Below are positions 27,676 to 35,865 of a stretch of DNA of 64,000 bases, in pieces; position 1 is the first letter of the stretch; each line of letters starts with the position of its first letter. This DNA is from an uncultured Anaerolineae bacterium (GTDB lineage Bacteria > Chloroflexota > Anaerolineae > J036 > Brachytrichaceae), in NCBI GenBank assembly GCA_938034415.1, contig CALHLE010000018.1:1-64000 (forward strand). Reading direction: 5' to 3'. Made by a program: the position numbers and the translations under genes. The notes under the pieces were generated by a model. That model ran no database searches and had not been told where the DNA came from. It saw only the letters and a list, made by a program, of their open reading frames with translations.

Positions 27676-29112
27676 ATGTCACTGGTAGTCCTCAAATTTG
27701 GCGGCACGTCCGTCGGCGACGGCGCCGCAATCCGCCAAACCGCACAGATCGTCCGCGATGCGACCACGCGCTGGGACCATGTGGTCGTCGTGACATCCGC
27801 GATGGGCAAATCGGCCGACCCGCGCGACGCGCTCAAAGTGACCGACCTGCTGCTCAACGCGGCCCGATCGGCCGCCGCCGGCGACGGCGAGAGTTACCCG
27901 CGCGCCCGCCGCATGTTGGCCGACAAGCACCACGCCGCAATCGAGGCGACCGTCGGCAACGCCGACGAGCGCCAACGCATCGGCGAGGAAATTGACCAAC
28001 TGCTCAGCGGCTTCGAGATGCTGTGCGCCAGCGTGCGCGTGCTGGGCGAAGTCACCCCGCGCGCGCTCGACGCCATCGCCGGCCTGGGCGAACGCATGGC
28101 CGCCCGCATCCTGGCCGGCGCCCTCCGCAGCGTCGGCGTGATGGCCGAGCCGCTCGACGCCACCGAATTCATCATCACCACCGACCGTTACCAATCGGCT
28201 GCGCCGCTGATGGGCCCCACGCGCGAGCGGACGACCGCGCGATTGATGCCGTTGTTGCAGGCCGGCGTGACGCCGGTCGTGACCGGCTTCATCGGCGCCA
28301 CGCTATCCGGCGTGCCCACCACGCTCGGGCGCGGCGGCAGCGACTACAGCGCCAGCATCCTCGCCGCAGCGCTGAACGCCGACGAGGTCTACAACTACAC
28401 CGACGTGGACGGCGTCTTGTCCGCCGACCCGCGCATCGTGCCGGACGCGCGCACCATCGAGGTGCTGACCGCGCAAGAGATGAGCGAACTGGCTTACTTC
28501 GGCGCATCGGTGCTGCATCCGATGACGATTGCGCCGCTGGTGGAAAAGAACATCCCGCTGCGCGTGAAGAACACCTTTAACCCGACGCACCCGGGCACGC
28601 TCATCGTGCACCGCAGCGACCTCGCGCCGAGCGACAGCGTGATCAAGGCCGTGACTGCCATCAAGGACGTGAGCATGATGACCGTGTCGGGCGGCGGGCT
28701 GAAAGGCGTGCCGGGCATCGCCGGGCGGACATTCATGGCCGTGGCGCGCACCCACACCAGCGTGCTGATGATCTCGCAAGCGTCATCCGAGCAAAATATC
28801 TGCTTCGTCATTCCCAAGGCCGCCGCGCCGAGCGTGGCCGCCGAACTGAGCGCCGAATTCCGCCAAGAAATGGAACACGGCGAGATCAACCCGATCGAGA
28901 CGTTCGACCAGGCATCCATCATCACCGCCGTCGGGATGGGCATCAGCGAGACGCCCGGCGTCAGCGGCCGCGTGTTCAGCGCGCTGGGCGCGCAGAACAT
29001 CAACGTGTTCGCCATCGCGCAGGGGTCTTCCGAATGCGCGATCAGCTTGATTGTGGCCGCCGACCGTTGCGACGAAGCCGTGCGCGCCGTGCACGCGTTG
29101 ACCAAAAGCTAA
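27676..29112 (+). CDS. lysC: Aspartokinase, monofunctional with ACT domains
   Basis: Phosphorylates aspartate in the first step of Lys/Thr/Met synthesis. 478 residues, a longer aspartokinase of the ThrA/LysC-III type. The kinase core opens VVLKFGGTSVGDGAAIR, with GFIGATLSGVPTTLGRGGSD and NYTDVDGVLSADPRIV downstream. Two C-terminal ACT domains (about 320-478) contain MTVSGGGLKGVPGIAGRTF and SIITAVGMGISETPGVSGRV, so allosteric inhibition by an amino acid is expected. There is no homoserine dehydrogenase fusion. TATAAT at 27649-27654 is the probable -10 box. Confidence 0.95.
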   Translation: MSLVVLKFGGTSVGDGAAIRQTAQIVRDATTRWDHVVVVTSAMGKSADPRDALKVTDLLLNAARSAAAGDGESYPRARRMLADKHHAAIEATVGNADERQRIGEEIDQLLSGFEMLCASVRVLGEVTPRALDAIAGLGERMAARILAGALRSVGVMAEPLDATEFIITTDRYQSAAPLMGPTRERTTARLMPLLQAGVTPVVTGFIGATLSGVPTTLGRGGSDYSASILAAALNADEVYNYTDVDGVLSADPRIVPDARTIEVLTAQEMSELAYFGASVLHPMTIAPLVEKNIPLRVKNTFNPTHPGTLIVHRSDLAPSDSVIKAVTAIKDVSMMTVSGGGLKGVPGIAGRTFMAVARTHTSVLMISQASSEQNICFVIPKAAAPSVAAELSAEFRQEMEHGEINPIETFDQASIITAVGMGISETPGVSGRVFSALGAQNINVFAIAQGSSECAISLIVAADRCDEAVRAVHALTKS

Positions 29113-29136
29113 ACATCGGAGAAGGAGTTCGCACCC

Positions 29137-29862
29137 ATGATCAACTGGAAAGCCCTACTGGCTGAATTCATCGGCACATTTGCGCTGGTTTTTATCGGTT
29201 CGGGGGCGGTGTGGTTTGCTAAAACCGCGCCCGGCTATGCGGCAGGTCCGGTCCTGCCCGCCCTGGGTCATGGCCTCGCCGTGATTTTCGCCGCCTACTC
29301 AATCGGCAAAGTCAGCGGCGCGCATCTGAATCCGGCGGTGACGACTGCCATCGCCATCACCGGCAACATGGACTGGGTCAAAGCCGCAACATACATCGTC
29401 GCGCAAGTCATCGCCGGCCTGGTCGCGGCGCTGGCGCTGAACGCCATTCTGTCGCCTGCGGCGCAAGGCGGCGCTGCGGCTAACTTCTTCGGCGCGTTCA
29501 GCTACAACACGGCCGTCACCAACTCCATCGGCGCGCTGTTCACCGAGGCGATCTTGACGTTCTTCCTGGCTTTTGTGGCGGTGATGGGCGCGGCTTATGG
29601 CAAAGCGGGCGATTTCGCCGGCCTGGCCATCGGCCTGACGTTGGCCATGGTGATCCTGGGCGGAGGCGGCATCAGCGAGGCCGGCGTGAATCCGGCGCGC
29701 TCAATCGGCCCGGCGATCGTGGCCGGCAGGTTGGACAACATCTGGATTTACATCATCGGTCCCATGCTTGGCGCGGCAGCCGCTGCCGCAATCGCGCGCT
29801 ACGGGCTTGACCCGAACGCGCCGCCGCGCACGCCCCCCGCGCGCAACACCGGCCGGCGCTGA
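29137..29862 (+). CDS. aqpZ: Aquaporin / MIP-family channel
   Basis: Six-helix water or glycerol channel of 241 residues. Both NPA motifs are present: GAHLNPAVTTAIAI and AGVNPARSIGPAIV. The sequence is nearer to AqpZ-type than to GlpF (no second-NPA Asp). The Shine-Dalgarno GGAGAAGGAG lies before the ATG. It follows aspartokinase by 24 bases and is closed by the hairpin at 29888-29946. A role in osmotic water flux is likely. Confidence 0.93.
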   Translation: MINWKALLAEFIGTFALVFIGSGAVWFAKTAPGYAAGPVLPALGHGLAVIFAAYSIGKVSGAHLNPAVTTAIAITGNMDWVKAATYIVAQVIAGLVAALALNAILSPAAQGGAAANFFGAFSYNTAVTNSIGALFTEAILTFFLAFVAVMGAAYGKAGDFAGLAIGLTLAMVILGGGGISEAGVNPARSIGPAIVAGRLDNIWIYIIGPMLGAAAAAAIARYGLDPNAPPRTPPARNTGRR

Positions 29863-29887
29863 GTCCCCTCAAACCCGTCGCGCAACA

Positions 29888-29946
29888 GCCGCAAAGGCGC
29901 ACAGACCTGCGATACACTTGGCTGCGCGCCTTTGCGGCCGTTTTTT
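29888..29946 (+). terminator. Terminator hairpin that abuts the der start codon
   Basis: A perfect 13-bp inverted repeat (GCCGCAAAGGCGC / GCGCCTTTGCGGC) separated by 25 bases is followed by TTTTTT. It can end the aquaporin transcript. The der ATG lies only four bases after the T-run, and the loop holds TGCGATACACTT, a possible -10 region for der. Confidence 0.75.
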
Positions 29947-29950
29947 CGTC

Positions 29951-31453
29951 ATGAAGAAGTCCTTCGTCGCGCTCGTTGGCCGCCCGAACGTCGGCAAGAG
30001 CACCTTGTTCAACAGGCTGATCGGCGAACGCCTGTCGGTGGTGGACGACCGCCCCGGCACCACGCGCGACCGCATCCAGGCGCCGGTCACATGGCGCGGC
30101 GTCGAGTTCACCCTGGTGGACACCGGCGGCATTGAGCCGCTGGAGCCGCTGCGCAGCAAGGACAAGCCGGCGCTTGCCGAAGCGTCGGCGGACTTCGTGC
30201 GCGAGATTCGCGAACAGGCCGAGATCGCCATCGCCGAGGCCGATGTGCTCGTGTTCACCGTGGACGCGCAGGCCGGGCTGACGGCAGCCGACGAAGCCGT
30301 GGCCGAGATCCTGCGCAGGCTGGTCGGCCAACGCCAGCGCCAGGGCAAATCCACGCCGCCCATCATCATCGCCGCGAGCAAGGCCGAGGCGCAGGCCCCG
30401 CGCGACGCTAGCGTCGAGTTTTACAAGCTCGGCCTGGGCGAGGTCTATCCCGTCAGCGGCATCCACGGCCATGGTGTTGGCGACCTGCTCGACGCCATCG
30501 TTGCGGCCATCCCGCCTCAGCCGGCGGAGGAAGCCGCGCCGGACGAATCGGTCAAGATCGCGCTGGTGGGCCGCCCCAACGTCGGCAAGTCCTCACTGTT
30601 CAATTGTCTCATCGGCGCGGAACGGGTGATCGTGAGCGATGTGCCGGGCACCACGCGCGACGCCATTGACACGCGCATCGAGTTCGTGGAAGCGGAGGCC
30701 GACGAGGCGATCCGCGACGATTCAAGCATCACGCCCCACCCGACGCGGGTGACCCCCATCACCCTGATAGACACCGCCGGCATCCGCAAGCGCGGCAGCA
30801 TCACCCCCGGCGTGGAGAAGTGGAGCGTGCTGCGCGCGTTCAAGGCGGTTGAGCGCAGCGATGTGGCGTTGCTGCTGCTCGACGCAACCGAAGGCGTGGT
30901 CGCCCAGGACGAACACATCGCCGGCTACATCCTCGACGAGAACAAGGGCGTGGTCGTCGTGGTCAACAAGTGGGATCTGATCGAGAGCGCGGAGAAGGTG
31001 GCCCGCACGGCGCAGCCGGTGGAAGGGCTGGGCCTGCTGACGGCCAAGATGCAGGACTTCCTGAAGCTAGTCCAGGACAGGCTGAACTTCATGGCCTATG
31101 TGCCGGTGCTGTTCGTCAGCGCCAAGACCGGCTTTCGCACCGACCACATCTTGCCGACCGCCCTGCGCGTGAACGAGGCGCGCGCCATGCGCATCTCGAC
31201 CAGCGACCTGATGCGCATTGTGCGCGAAGCCAGCGAACGGCACGCTCCGCCGACGCGCGCCGGCAGACGCCTGAAGATTTACATGGCCGCGCAGGTGGGG
31301 GTCAACCCGCCCACCTTCGTCTTCCACGTCAACGACGCGCAACTGGTGCACTTCACCTACGAGCGCTTCCTGGAGAACCGCCTGCGCGAAGCCTTCACCT
31401 TCCTCGGCACGCCGATCCGGCTGATCTTCCGCGGGCGGCGGGATGAGCGCTAG
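29951..31453 (+). CDS. der: Ribosome biogenesis GTPase Der (EngA)
   Basis: Double-GTPase required for 50S ribosome assembly. 500 residues. First G domain: GRPNVGKSTLFNRLIGE and DTGGIEPLEPL; second: GRPNVGKSSLFNCLIGAE and DTAGIRKRG, with VNKWDL as NKxD. A KH-like C-terminal domain ends the protein (VNPPTFVFHVNDAQLVHFTY). The linkers are somewhat longer than in E. coli Der. The ATG is four bases after a terminator T-run and lacks a Shine-Dalgarno sequence. It converges and overlaps by four bases with the DUF554 gene. Confidence 0.97.
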   Translation: MKKSFVALVGRPNVGKSTLFNRLIGERLSVVDDRPGTTRDRIQAPVTWRGVEFTLVDTGGIEPLEPLRSKDKPALAEASADFVREIREQAEIAIAEADVLVFTVDAQAGLTAADEAVAEILRRLVGQRQRQGKSTPPIIIAASKAEAQAPRDASVEFYKLGLGEVYPVSGIHGHGVGDLLDAIVAAIPPQPAEEAAPDESVKIALVGRPNVGKSSLFNCLIGAERVIVSDVPGTTRDAIDTRIEFVEAEADEAIRDDSSITPHPTRVTPITLIDTAGIRKRGSITPGVEKWSVLRAFKAVERSDVALLLLDATEGVVAQDEHIAGYILDENKGVVVVVNKWDLIESAEKVARTAQPVEGLGLLTAKMQDFLKLVQDRLNFMAYVPVLFVSAKTGFRTDHILPTALRVNEARAMRISTSDLMRIVREASERHAPPTRAGRRLKIYMAAQVGVNPPTFVFHVNDAQLVHFTYERFLENRLREAFTFLGTPIRLIFRGRRDER

Positions 31454-32190
31454 GTGAAGCCCGGCAATCCGAACGCGCCGAGCGCGGCCACGATGGCCGG
31501 CCCGATCGCCAGCGCGGGCAGGTAGTTGGCCAGCCGAATCTGCTTCAGGTCGAGCAGGGTGAGGCCGATGCCGATGATGAGCAGCGCGCCGGTGGCCGAC
31601 AGCACAGCTAGCATCGGCGGGGTCAACCAGCCCTGGAGCTGGCCGGCCAGCAGGGCGATGCCCCCCTGCACCACGACGATGGTGATGACGGAGAAGCCCA
31701 CCCCGACCCCCAGCGACGCCGCAAAGGCCAGCGCGGCGAAGCCGTCGAGCGTGCTCTTGATGGCCAGCAGCGAGTAGTCCCCCCGCAGGCCATCCTGGAT
31801 CGAGCCGAGGATGGTCATCGGCCCGACGCAGAACACCAGGCTGGCGGCGACGTAGCCGCGAATAAAGCGCGCGGTGCGCTCGGCGTCCTCGCTCTTGGCG
31901 AAGCGCCGCTCCAGCGCCGCGCCGAAGCGATGCAGCGCCCCGTCAATGTCCATCCACTCGCCGACCACGCCGCCGATGAGAATACTCAACAGGATGACGA
32001 TGAACTTGAACGGCGCGTTCTGCTGGTCGGCCATCGCGTCCACGATGTTGAGGACGGCGTAGCCGACGGTGCTTAGGCCCAGGCCGGTGAGCACCGTCTC
32101 GCGCATCCGCGCCGGCAGGCGGTTGCCCAGCGCGACGCCCAGCGCCGCGCCGATCAGCACCGTGACGACGTTCAGGAATGTGCCGACCAT
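31450..32190 (-). CDS. DUF554 family membrane protein
   Basis: 246-residue integral membrane protein with about seven hydrophobic segments, beginning MVGTFLNVVTVLIGAALGVA and containing VFCVGPMTILGSIQDGL, the DUF554 signature. Function unknown; the family is often described as YdfK-like. It is separated from xseB by 18 bases on the same strand and overlaps der by four bases at its 3' end. The conserved Cys-Val-Gly-Pro motif is intact. Confidence 0.9.
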   Translation of the reverse strand: MVGTFLNVVTVLIGAALGVALGNRLPARMRETVLTGLGLSTVGYAVLNIVDAMADQQNAPFKFIVILLSILIGGVVGEWMDIDGALHRFGAALERRFAKSEDAERTARFIRGYVAASLVFCVGPMTILGSIQDGLRGDYSLLAIKSTLDGFAALAFAASLGVGVGFSVITIVVVQGGIALLAGQLQGWLTPPMLAVLSATGALLIIGIGLTLLDLKQIRLANYLPALAIGPAIVAALGAFGLPGFT

Positions 32191-32208
32191 CGTTGCGAGG
32201 GGTGCGCG

Positions 32209-32421
32209 CTAATCCTTCACCTCTCTCACCCGCAGCTCCGCCTGGTCGAGGAGCTGCGCGCAGTGCGCGACTAACCGTTGGCCGTGCGCGTAGAGTTCCA
32301 GCGATTGATCGAGGGGCAATTCGCCGCGTTCGAGCTGCGCCACAATTGCCTCCAGTTGTTGAAAGGCCTGCTCGAACGTGAGTTGCGCGATGCTCGCTTC
32401 GGCGGTCTCCTTTTTGGCCAT
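32209..32421 (-). CDS. xseB: Exodeoxyribonuclease VII small subunit
   Basis: 70-residue XseB, which with XseA degrades single-stranded DNA. The family pattern LTFEQAFQQLEAIVAQLERG and LPLDQSLELYAHGQRLVAHC is complete, and the protein has the usual 70-80 residue, two-helix length. The large subunit xseA is not in this window. It lies upstream of DUF554 on the same strand. Confidence 0.94.
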   Translation of the reverse strand: MAKKETAEASIAQLTFEQAFQQLEAIVAQLERGELPLDQSLELYAHGQRLVAHCAQLLDQAELRVREVKD

Positions 32422-32514
32422 GCGCGAATGTTACTGCATAGCACGGGGAAGCTGAGGATGCGCTGCGCGCATAGCAGGATGACCGCAACGGCTGGAAGCC
32501 GACGCGCATCACGC

Positions 32515-32520
32515 TACAAT
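32515..32520 (+). promoter_or_regulatory. -10 box of selC
   Basis: TACAAT twelve bases before the mature 5' end of tRNA-Sec, so that transcription would start within the short leader. Confidence 0.55.
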
Positions 32521-32532
32521 CCAGTTGTCCAG

Positions 32533-32626
32533 GAGGGTGGATGCGCCCCGGTGGGCGTCCTGGTCTTCAAAACCAGTGGCAGGTTGCTCAGCAAGCTGCG
32601 GTGAGTTCGACTCTCATCCGCCCTCG
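32533..32626 (+). tRNA. selC: Selenocysteine tRNA (anticodon TCA)
   Basis: 94 bases with the specific tRNA-Sec layout: an 8-bp acceptor (GAGGGTGG/CCGCCCTC), a 6-bp D stem closing a 4-base loop (GCGCCC CGGT GGGCGT), anticodon loop CTTCAAA with TCA in a 5-bp stem CTGGT/ACCAG, a long variable arm (GCAGGTTGC...GCAAGCTGC, one mismatch), T-arm GTGAG TTCGACT CTCAT and discriminator G. It implies the organism decodes UGA as selenocysteine. SelA, SelB and SelD are not in the window. Confidence 0.95.
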
Positions 32627-32673
32627 TAGCGCGGCTCCTCGCCGGCGCAACGGGCGACGGTTGACCCCGGCGC

Positions 32674-33741
32674 TCAATCGGCGAATTCGTCTACGCCCTC
32701 GTCCTCCTCGCCGGCCTCTGGCTTGGTCGTCGGCGCAAACTTGACGGCTTGGCCGCTGGCGATGGACTCGCGCACTTGCGCTTCGATCTTGGCGGCGACT
32801 TCGGGGTGCTCGGCCAGGTAGGCTTTGGCGTTTTCGCGTCCTTGGCCGATGCGCGCGCCGTCGTATATGAAAAACGTGCCGCGCTTCTCGACGATGTTCA
32901 TGCTGGTGGCCACGTCTAGCATGTCGCCGAGCGTGCTGATGCCCTCGTTATACATGATGTCGAACTCGGCCTCCTTAAAGGGCGGCGCGACCTTGTTCTT
33001 GGTCACGCGCACGCGGGTGCGGCTGCCGGTCACTTCCCCGCCCGACTTGATGGCTTGCACTCGGCGCACGTCCAGGCGCACCGAGGCGTAGAAACGCAGC
33101 GCCATGCCGCCGGTCGTGGTCTCCGGGTTGCCGAACATCACGCCGATCTTCTGGCGGAGCTGGTTGGTGAAGATGATGGCCGTGTTGGTCTGCTTGATCA
33201 CGCCGGCCAGCCGTCGGAGCGCCTTGCTCATCAGCCGCGCCTGGACGCCGGGCTGCAAGTCGGTGATCTCGCCTTCGATCTCGGCCTTCGGCACCAGCGC
33301 GGCCACCGAGTCAATGACGACGACGTCAATCGCGTTCGAGCGGATGAGCTGCTCGGCGATGTCGAACGCCTGCTCGCCCGTGTCGGGCTGTGAGATGAGC
33401 AGATCGTTCACGTTCACGCCGCAGCGCGCCGCGTAGGCCGGATCAAGGGCGTGCTCCATGTCAATGTAGGCCGCGATGCCGCCGCGCTTCTGCGCCTGCG
33501 CCACGATGTGCTGGCAGATTGTGGTTTTGCCCGAAGATTCAGGGCCGTAGATCTCGGTGATTCGCCCGCGCGGGATGCCGCCGACGCCCAGCGCGATGTC
33601 CAACGCCAGGCTGCCGGTCGGAATGACATCCACGTTCATCTGGGATGCTTCCCCCAGGCGCATGACCGCGCCGTCGCCGTGAGCCTTGAGGATCGAGGCG
33701 AGCGCGATGTCGAGCGCCTTCTTCTTCGCGTCTGCTGCCAT
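32674..33741 (-). CDS. recA: Recombinase RecA
   Basis: ATP-dependent strand-exchange protein, also the SOS co-protease for LexA. 355 residues. Walker A is GPESSGKTT; the family core reads [20 protein letters not shown], with [11 protein letters not shown] and [20 protein letters not shown] (loop L2 region). It ends with the acidic tail [17 protein letters not shown] precedes the ATG. A GAAC-N4-GTTC LexA-type operator overlaps the promoter (33795-33814). It is convergent with selC. Confidence 0.98.
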   Translation of the reverse strand: MAADAKKKALDIALASILKAHGDGAVMRLGEASQMNVDVIPTGSLALDIALGVGGIPRGRITEIYGPESSGKTTICQHIVAQAQKRGGIAAYIDMEHALDPAYAARCGVNVNDLLISQPDTGEQAFDIAEQLIRSNAIDVVVIDSVAALVPKAEIEGEITDLQPGVQARLMSKALRRLAGVIKQTNTAIIFTNQLRQKIGVMFGNPETTTGGMALRFYASVRLDVRRVQAIKSGGEVTGSRTRVRVTKNKVAPPFKEAEFDIMYNEGISTLGDMLDVATSMNIVEKRGTFFIYDGARIGQGRENAKAYLAEHPEVAAKIEAQVRESIASGQAVKFAPTTKPEAGEEDEGVDEFAD

Positions 33742-33793
33742 TTCTCTTCTCCTGGGAGCGCCGCCGGGTGTTCACCAACCTGGGCCGGCTGCT

Positions 33794-33807
33794 CGAACAA
33801 CTGTTCT
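33794..33807 (-). promoter_or_regulatory. LexA-type operator of recA
   Basis: Minus strand AGAACAGTTGTTCG contains the perfect palindrome GAAC-N4-GTTC, the core of the Gram-positive type LexA (Cheo) box. It begins two bases after the TATAAT -10 box at 33809-33814, where repressor binding would block transcription. Confidence 0.75.
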
Positions 33808-33808
33808 A

Positions 33809-33814
33809 ATTATA
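33809..33814 (-). promoter_or_regulatory. -10 box of recA
   Basis: TATAAT on the minus strand, about 67 bases before the recA ATG and next to the LexA-type operator. The transcript would have a leader of roughly 60 bases. Confidence 0.7.
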
Positions 33815-33858
33815 TTGCGTTCGCATCGGTGAGCAAGTCGCTTCGCGCGAACGGCGCG

Positions 33859-35142
33859 CTAACGCACCACCAACTGCTCGCGCTCCGGCCCCACGCTGAC
33901 CATCGTCACCCGAACGCCGGCCAGCGCCTCAATCCGGGCGATGTAGGCGCGCGCTTCCGCCGGCAAGTCCTCGAAGCTGCGTGCGGATGTGACATCGTCC
34001 TTCCACCCCGGCAGCTCTTCGTAGATCGGCCGGCACTGCGCCAGGATTTCGCTATCCTGCGGGAAATCCTCCAGTTGCGCACCGTGATATGCGTAAGCCA
34101 CGCAGATGCGCAGCGGGGCCAGGCCGGTGAGGATGTCCAGCTTGGTGAGCGCCAGCTCGGTCAGGCCGTTCATTTGCGCGGCGTAGCGCAGCGCCACGCC
34201 GTCGAACCATCCCACGCGACGCGGCCGGCCGGTGGTCGCGCCGTATTCGTCCCAGGGGTTCGCGCCAGTGCCGCGCAAGCGCTGCGCCGGCTCGCCATCC
34301 AGTTCGGTGACGAACGGCCCTGCGCCGACGCGCGTGCAAAACGCCTTGGCCATGCCGACGACGCGCGTGATCGCTTGGGCCGGCACGCCTAGGCCGGTCA
34401 ACACGCCGCCGATGGTCGCGCTAGACGACGTGACGAACGGATACGTGCCGTGGTCAATATCGAGCATGACGGCTTGCGCGCCTTCGGCCAACACGCGCTT
34501 GCCCTGCGCCAGGGCGCGATTCAGCGTGCGGAAGGTGTTGGCTAGATAGGGCGCGACGTGCCGCGCCGCCTCGGCGTATTGGTCGGCAGCCGCCTGGGCG
34601 TCGAGCGGCGGACGCCCATATTCGCGCTCCAGCGCGCGATTGACGCGCTGGGTGTGCTCATACACGGCCTCGGCGAATCGCCCGGGATCGCGCATCAGCC
34701 CTGCGCGCAGCCCCAGGCGCGCCGCCTTGTCGCTGTAGGCAAAACCAATGCCGCGCTGGGTGGTGCCGATGCCGCCTCGCGTCGCTTCGCGCGCGGCGTC
34801 GAGCGCGATATGCCCCGGCAGGATGACGTGCGCAGCCTCGCTGATCTGCAGGTTCTCCGGCGTGACCGGAAATCCGGCGGCGACGATCTCATCGCGCTCT
34901 TTCAGGAAGTGGATCGGGTTGAGCACGACGCCGTTGCCGATGATGTTCAGGCAGCGTTCGCGGAAGATGCCGGCCGGCAGCAGGTGCAACTTGAACACCC
35001 GCGAACCGATGGTGATGGTATGGCCGGCGTTGTCGCCGCCGTTGAAGCGCGCAACAATATCAGCATCCGCCGCCAACGCATCGGTGATCCGGCCTTTGCC
35101 TTCGTCGCCCCACTGGGCGCCGAGTAAGACGGTGATAGACAT
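33859..35142 (-). CDS. purA: Adenylosuccinate synthetase
   Basis: Converts IMP and aspartate to adenylosuccinate using GTP, in AMP synthesis. 427 residues. N-terminal signature VLLGAQWGDEGKGRITDALA, catalytic FNGGDNAGHTI, and LDIDHGTYPFVTSSSATIGG, the purA consensus. The start ATG (35142) gives the family N-terminus. It follows the helical protein gene by about 50 bases, at the end of a minus-strand run with HDAC and MFS genes. Confidence 0.97.
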   Translation of the reverse strand: MSITVLLGAQWGDEGKGRITDALAADADIVARFNGGDNAGHTITIGSRVFKLHLLPAGIFRERCLNIIGNGVVLNPIHFLKERDEIVAAGFPVTPENLQISEAAHVILPGHIALDAAREATRGGIGTTQRGIGFAYSDKAARLGLRAGLMRDPGRFAEAVYEHTQRVNRALEREYGRPPLDAQAAADQYAEAARHVAPYLANTFRTLNRALAQGKRVLAEGAQAVMLDIDHGTYPFVTSSSATIGGVLTGLGVPAQAITRVVGMAKAFCTRVGAGPFVTELDGEPAQRLRGTGANPWDEYGATTGRPRRVGWFDGVALRYAAQMNGLTELALTKLDILTGLAPLRICVAYAYHGAQLEDFPQDSEILAQCRPIYEELPGWKDDVTSARSFEDLPAEARAYIARIEALAGVRVTMVSVGPEREQLVVR

Positions 35143-35191
35143 AGGGTCGTGCCTTTCGCCTTGTATCTGGCCTCTGGTCTCTCCTGTCGTA

Positions 35192-35860
35192 TCAAGCCGG
35201 CGGGCGCCGCGCCTCCAGCTCGGCCAGGCCGGCCTCGACTTCGTCACGCGGCAGGCCGCCGAGAAGCAACTCGTGATCCTTGAGCCGCAGCAATCGCTCG
35301 TAAAACGCCACACCCGCTTCGAGCAGCGATTCATCCTCCGGCGCAGCCTCGAGCAGGCTATACAGGTCGTCCTCGGCGTCGGCGAAGCGATGAATGCGCT
35401 CATGATAGCGGAACAGGCGCTCGCGCGTCGCGAACGGCACATCGAAATGCGCCAATTTCTCGATCAGCGCATCCATCCGCGCGATGTCGTCTTTGGCGAC
35501 GCCGAAAGGCTGCCGCAGCAGCGCCTCGAGCAGCACGTTCGCCGCCTTCACGTAGTAGGCTTGCGCCGCATCATATTCGCCGGCCAGGGCGTGCCAGTCG
35601 CCGTCGGCGCTCAACAATCCACTGAGCGCCACGCTTTTATTCATGTCGCCGACCTGGGCCAGGCCGGTTGCCAGGATCAGGTAGTCGTCGGGCGCGTCGC
35701 GGACGAATTGCGGCTCCATGCCCAACAGCTCGCGGTAGGCCAGGTCGAGTTGCTCGCGGGCCTCCGCGCGCTTGTCCTCGGTGAGCAGTTGCTTGAGCGC
35801 GAGCAAGAACTCGCCAAACTGCTCGATCATGCGTTTGATGTAGTCCTGCGAATAGCGCAT
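35192..35860 (-). CDS. Helical repeat protein, possibly DUF6483-like
   Basis: 222 residues, alpha-helical, with tetratricopeptide-like spacing. It begins MRYSQDYIKRMIEQFGEFLL, similar to the opening of DUF6483 proteins, and contains AGEYDAAQAYYVKAANVLLE and ESLLEAGVAFYERLLRLKDH. Function unknown; it could be a scaffold. No enzyme motif is seen. It starts five bases after the HDAC gene ends, so it is probably in the same operon. ATG 35860 was chosen because it gives a compact N-terminus right after that gene. Confidence 0.72.
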   Translation of the reverse strand: MRYSQDYIKRMIEQFGEFLLALKQLLTEDKRAEAREQLDLAYRELLGMEPQFVRDAPDDYLILATGLAQVGDMNKSVALSGLLSADGDWHALAGEYDAAQAYYVKAANVLLEALLRQPFGVAKDDIARMDALIEKLAHFDVPFATRERLFRYHERIHRFADAEDDLYSLLEAAPEDESLLEAGVAFYERLLRLKDHELLLGGLPRDEVEAGLAELEARRPPA

Positions 35861-35865
35861 GGCAG

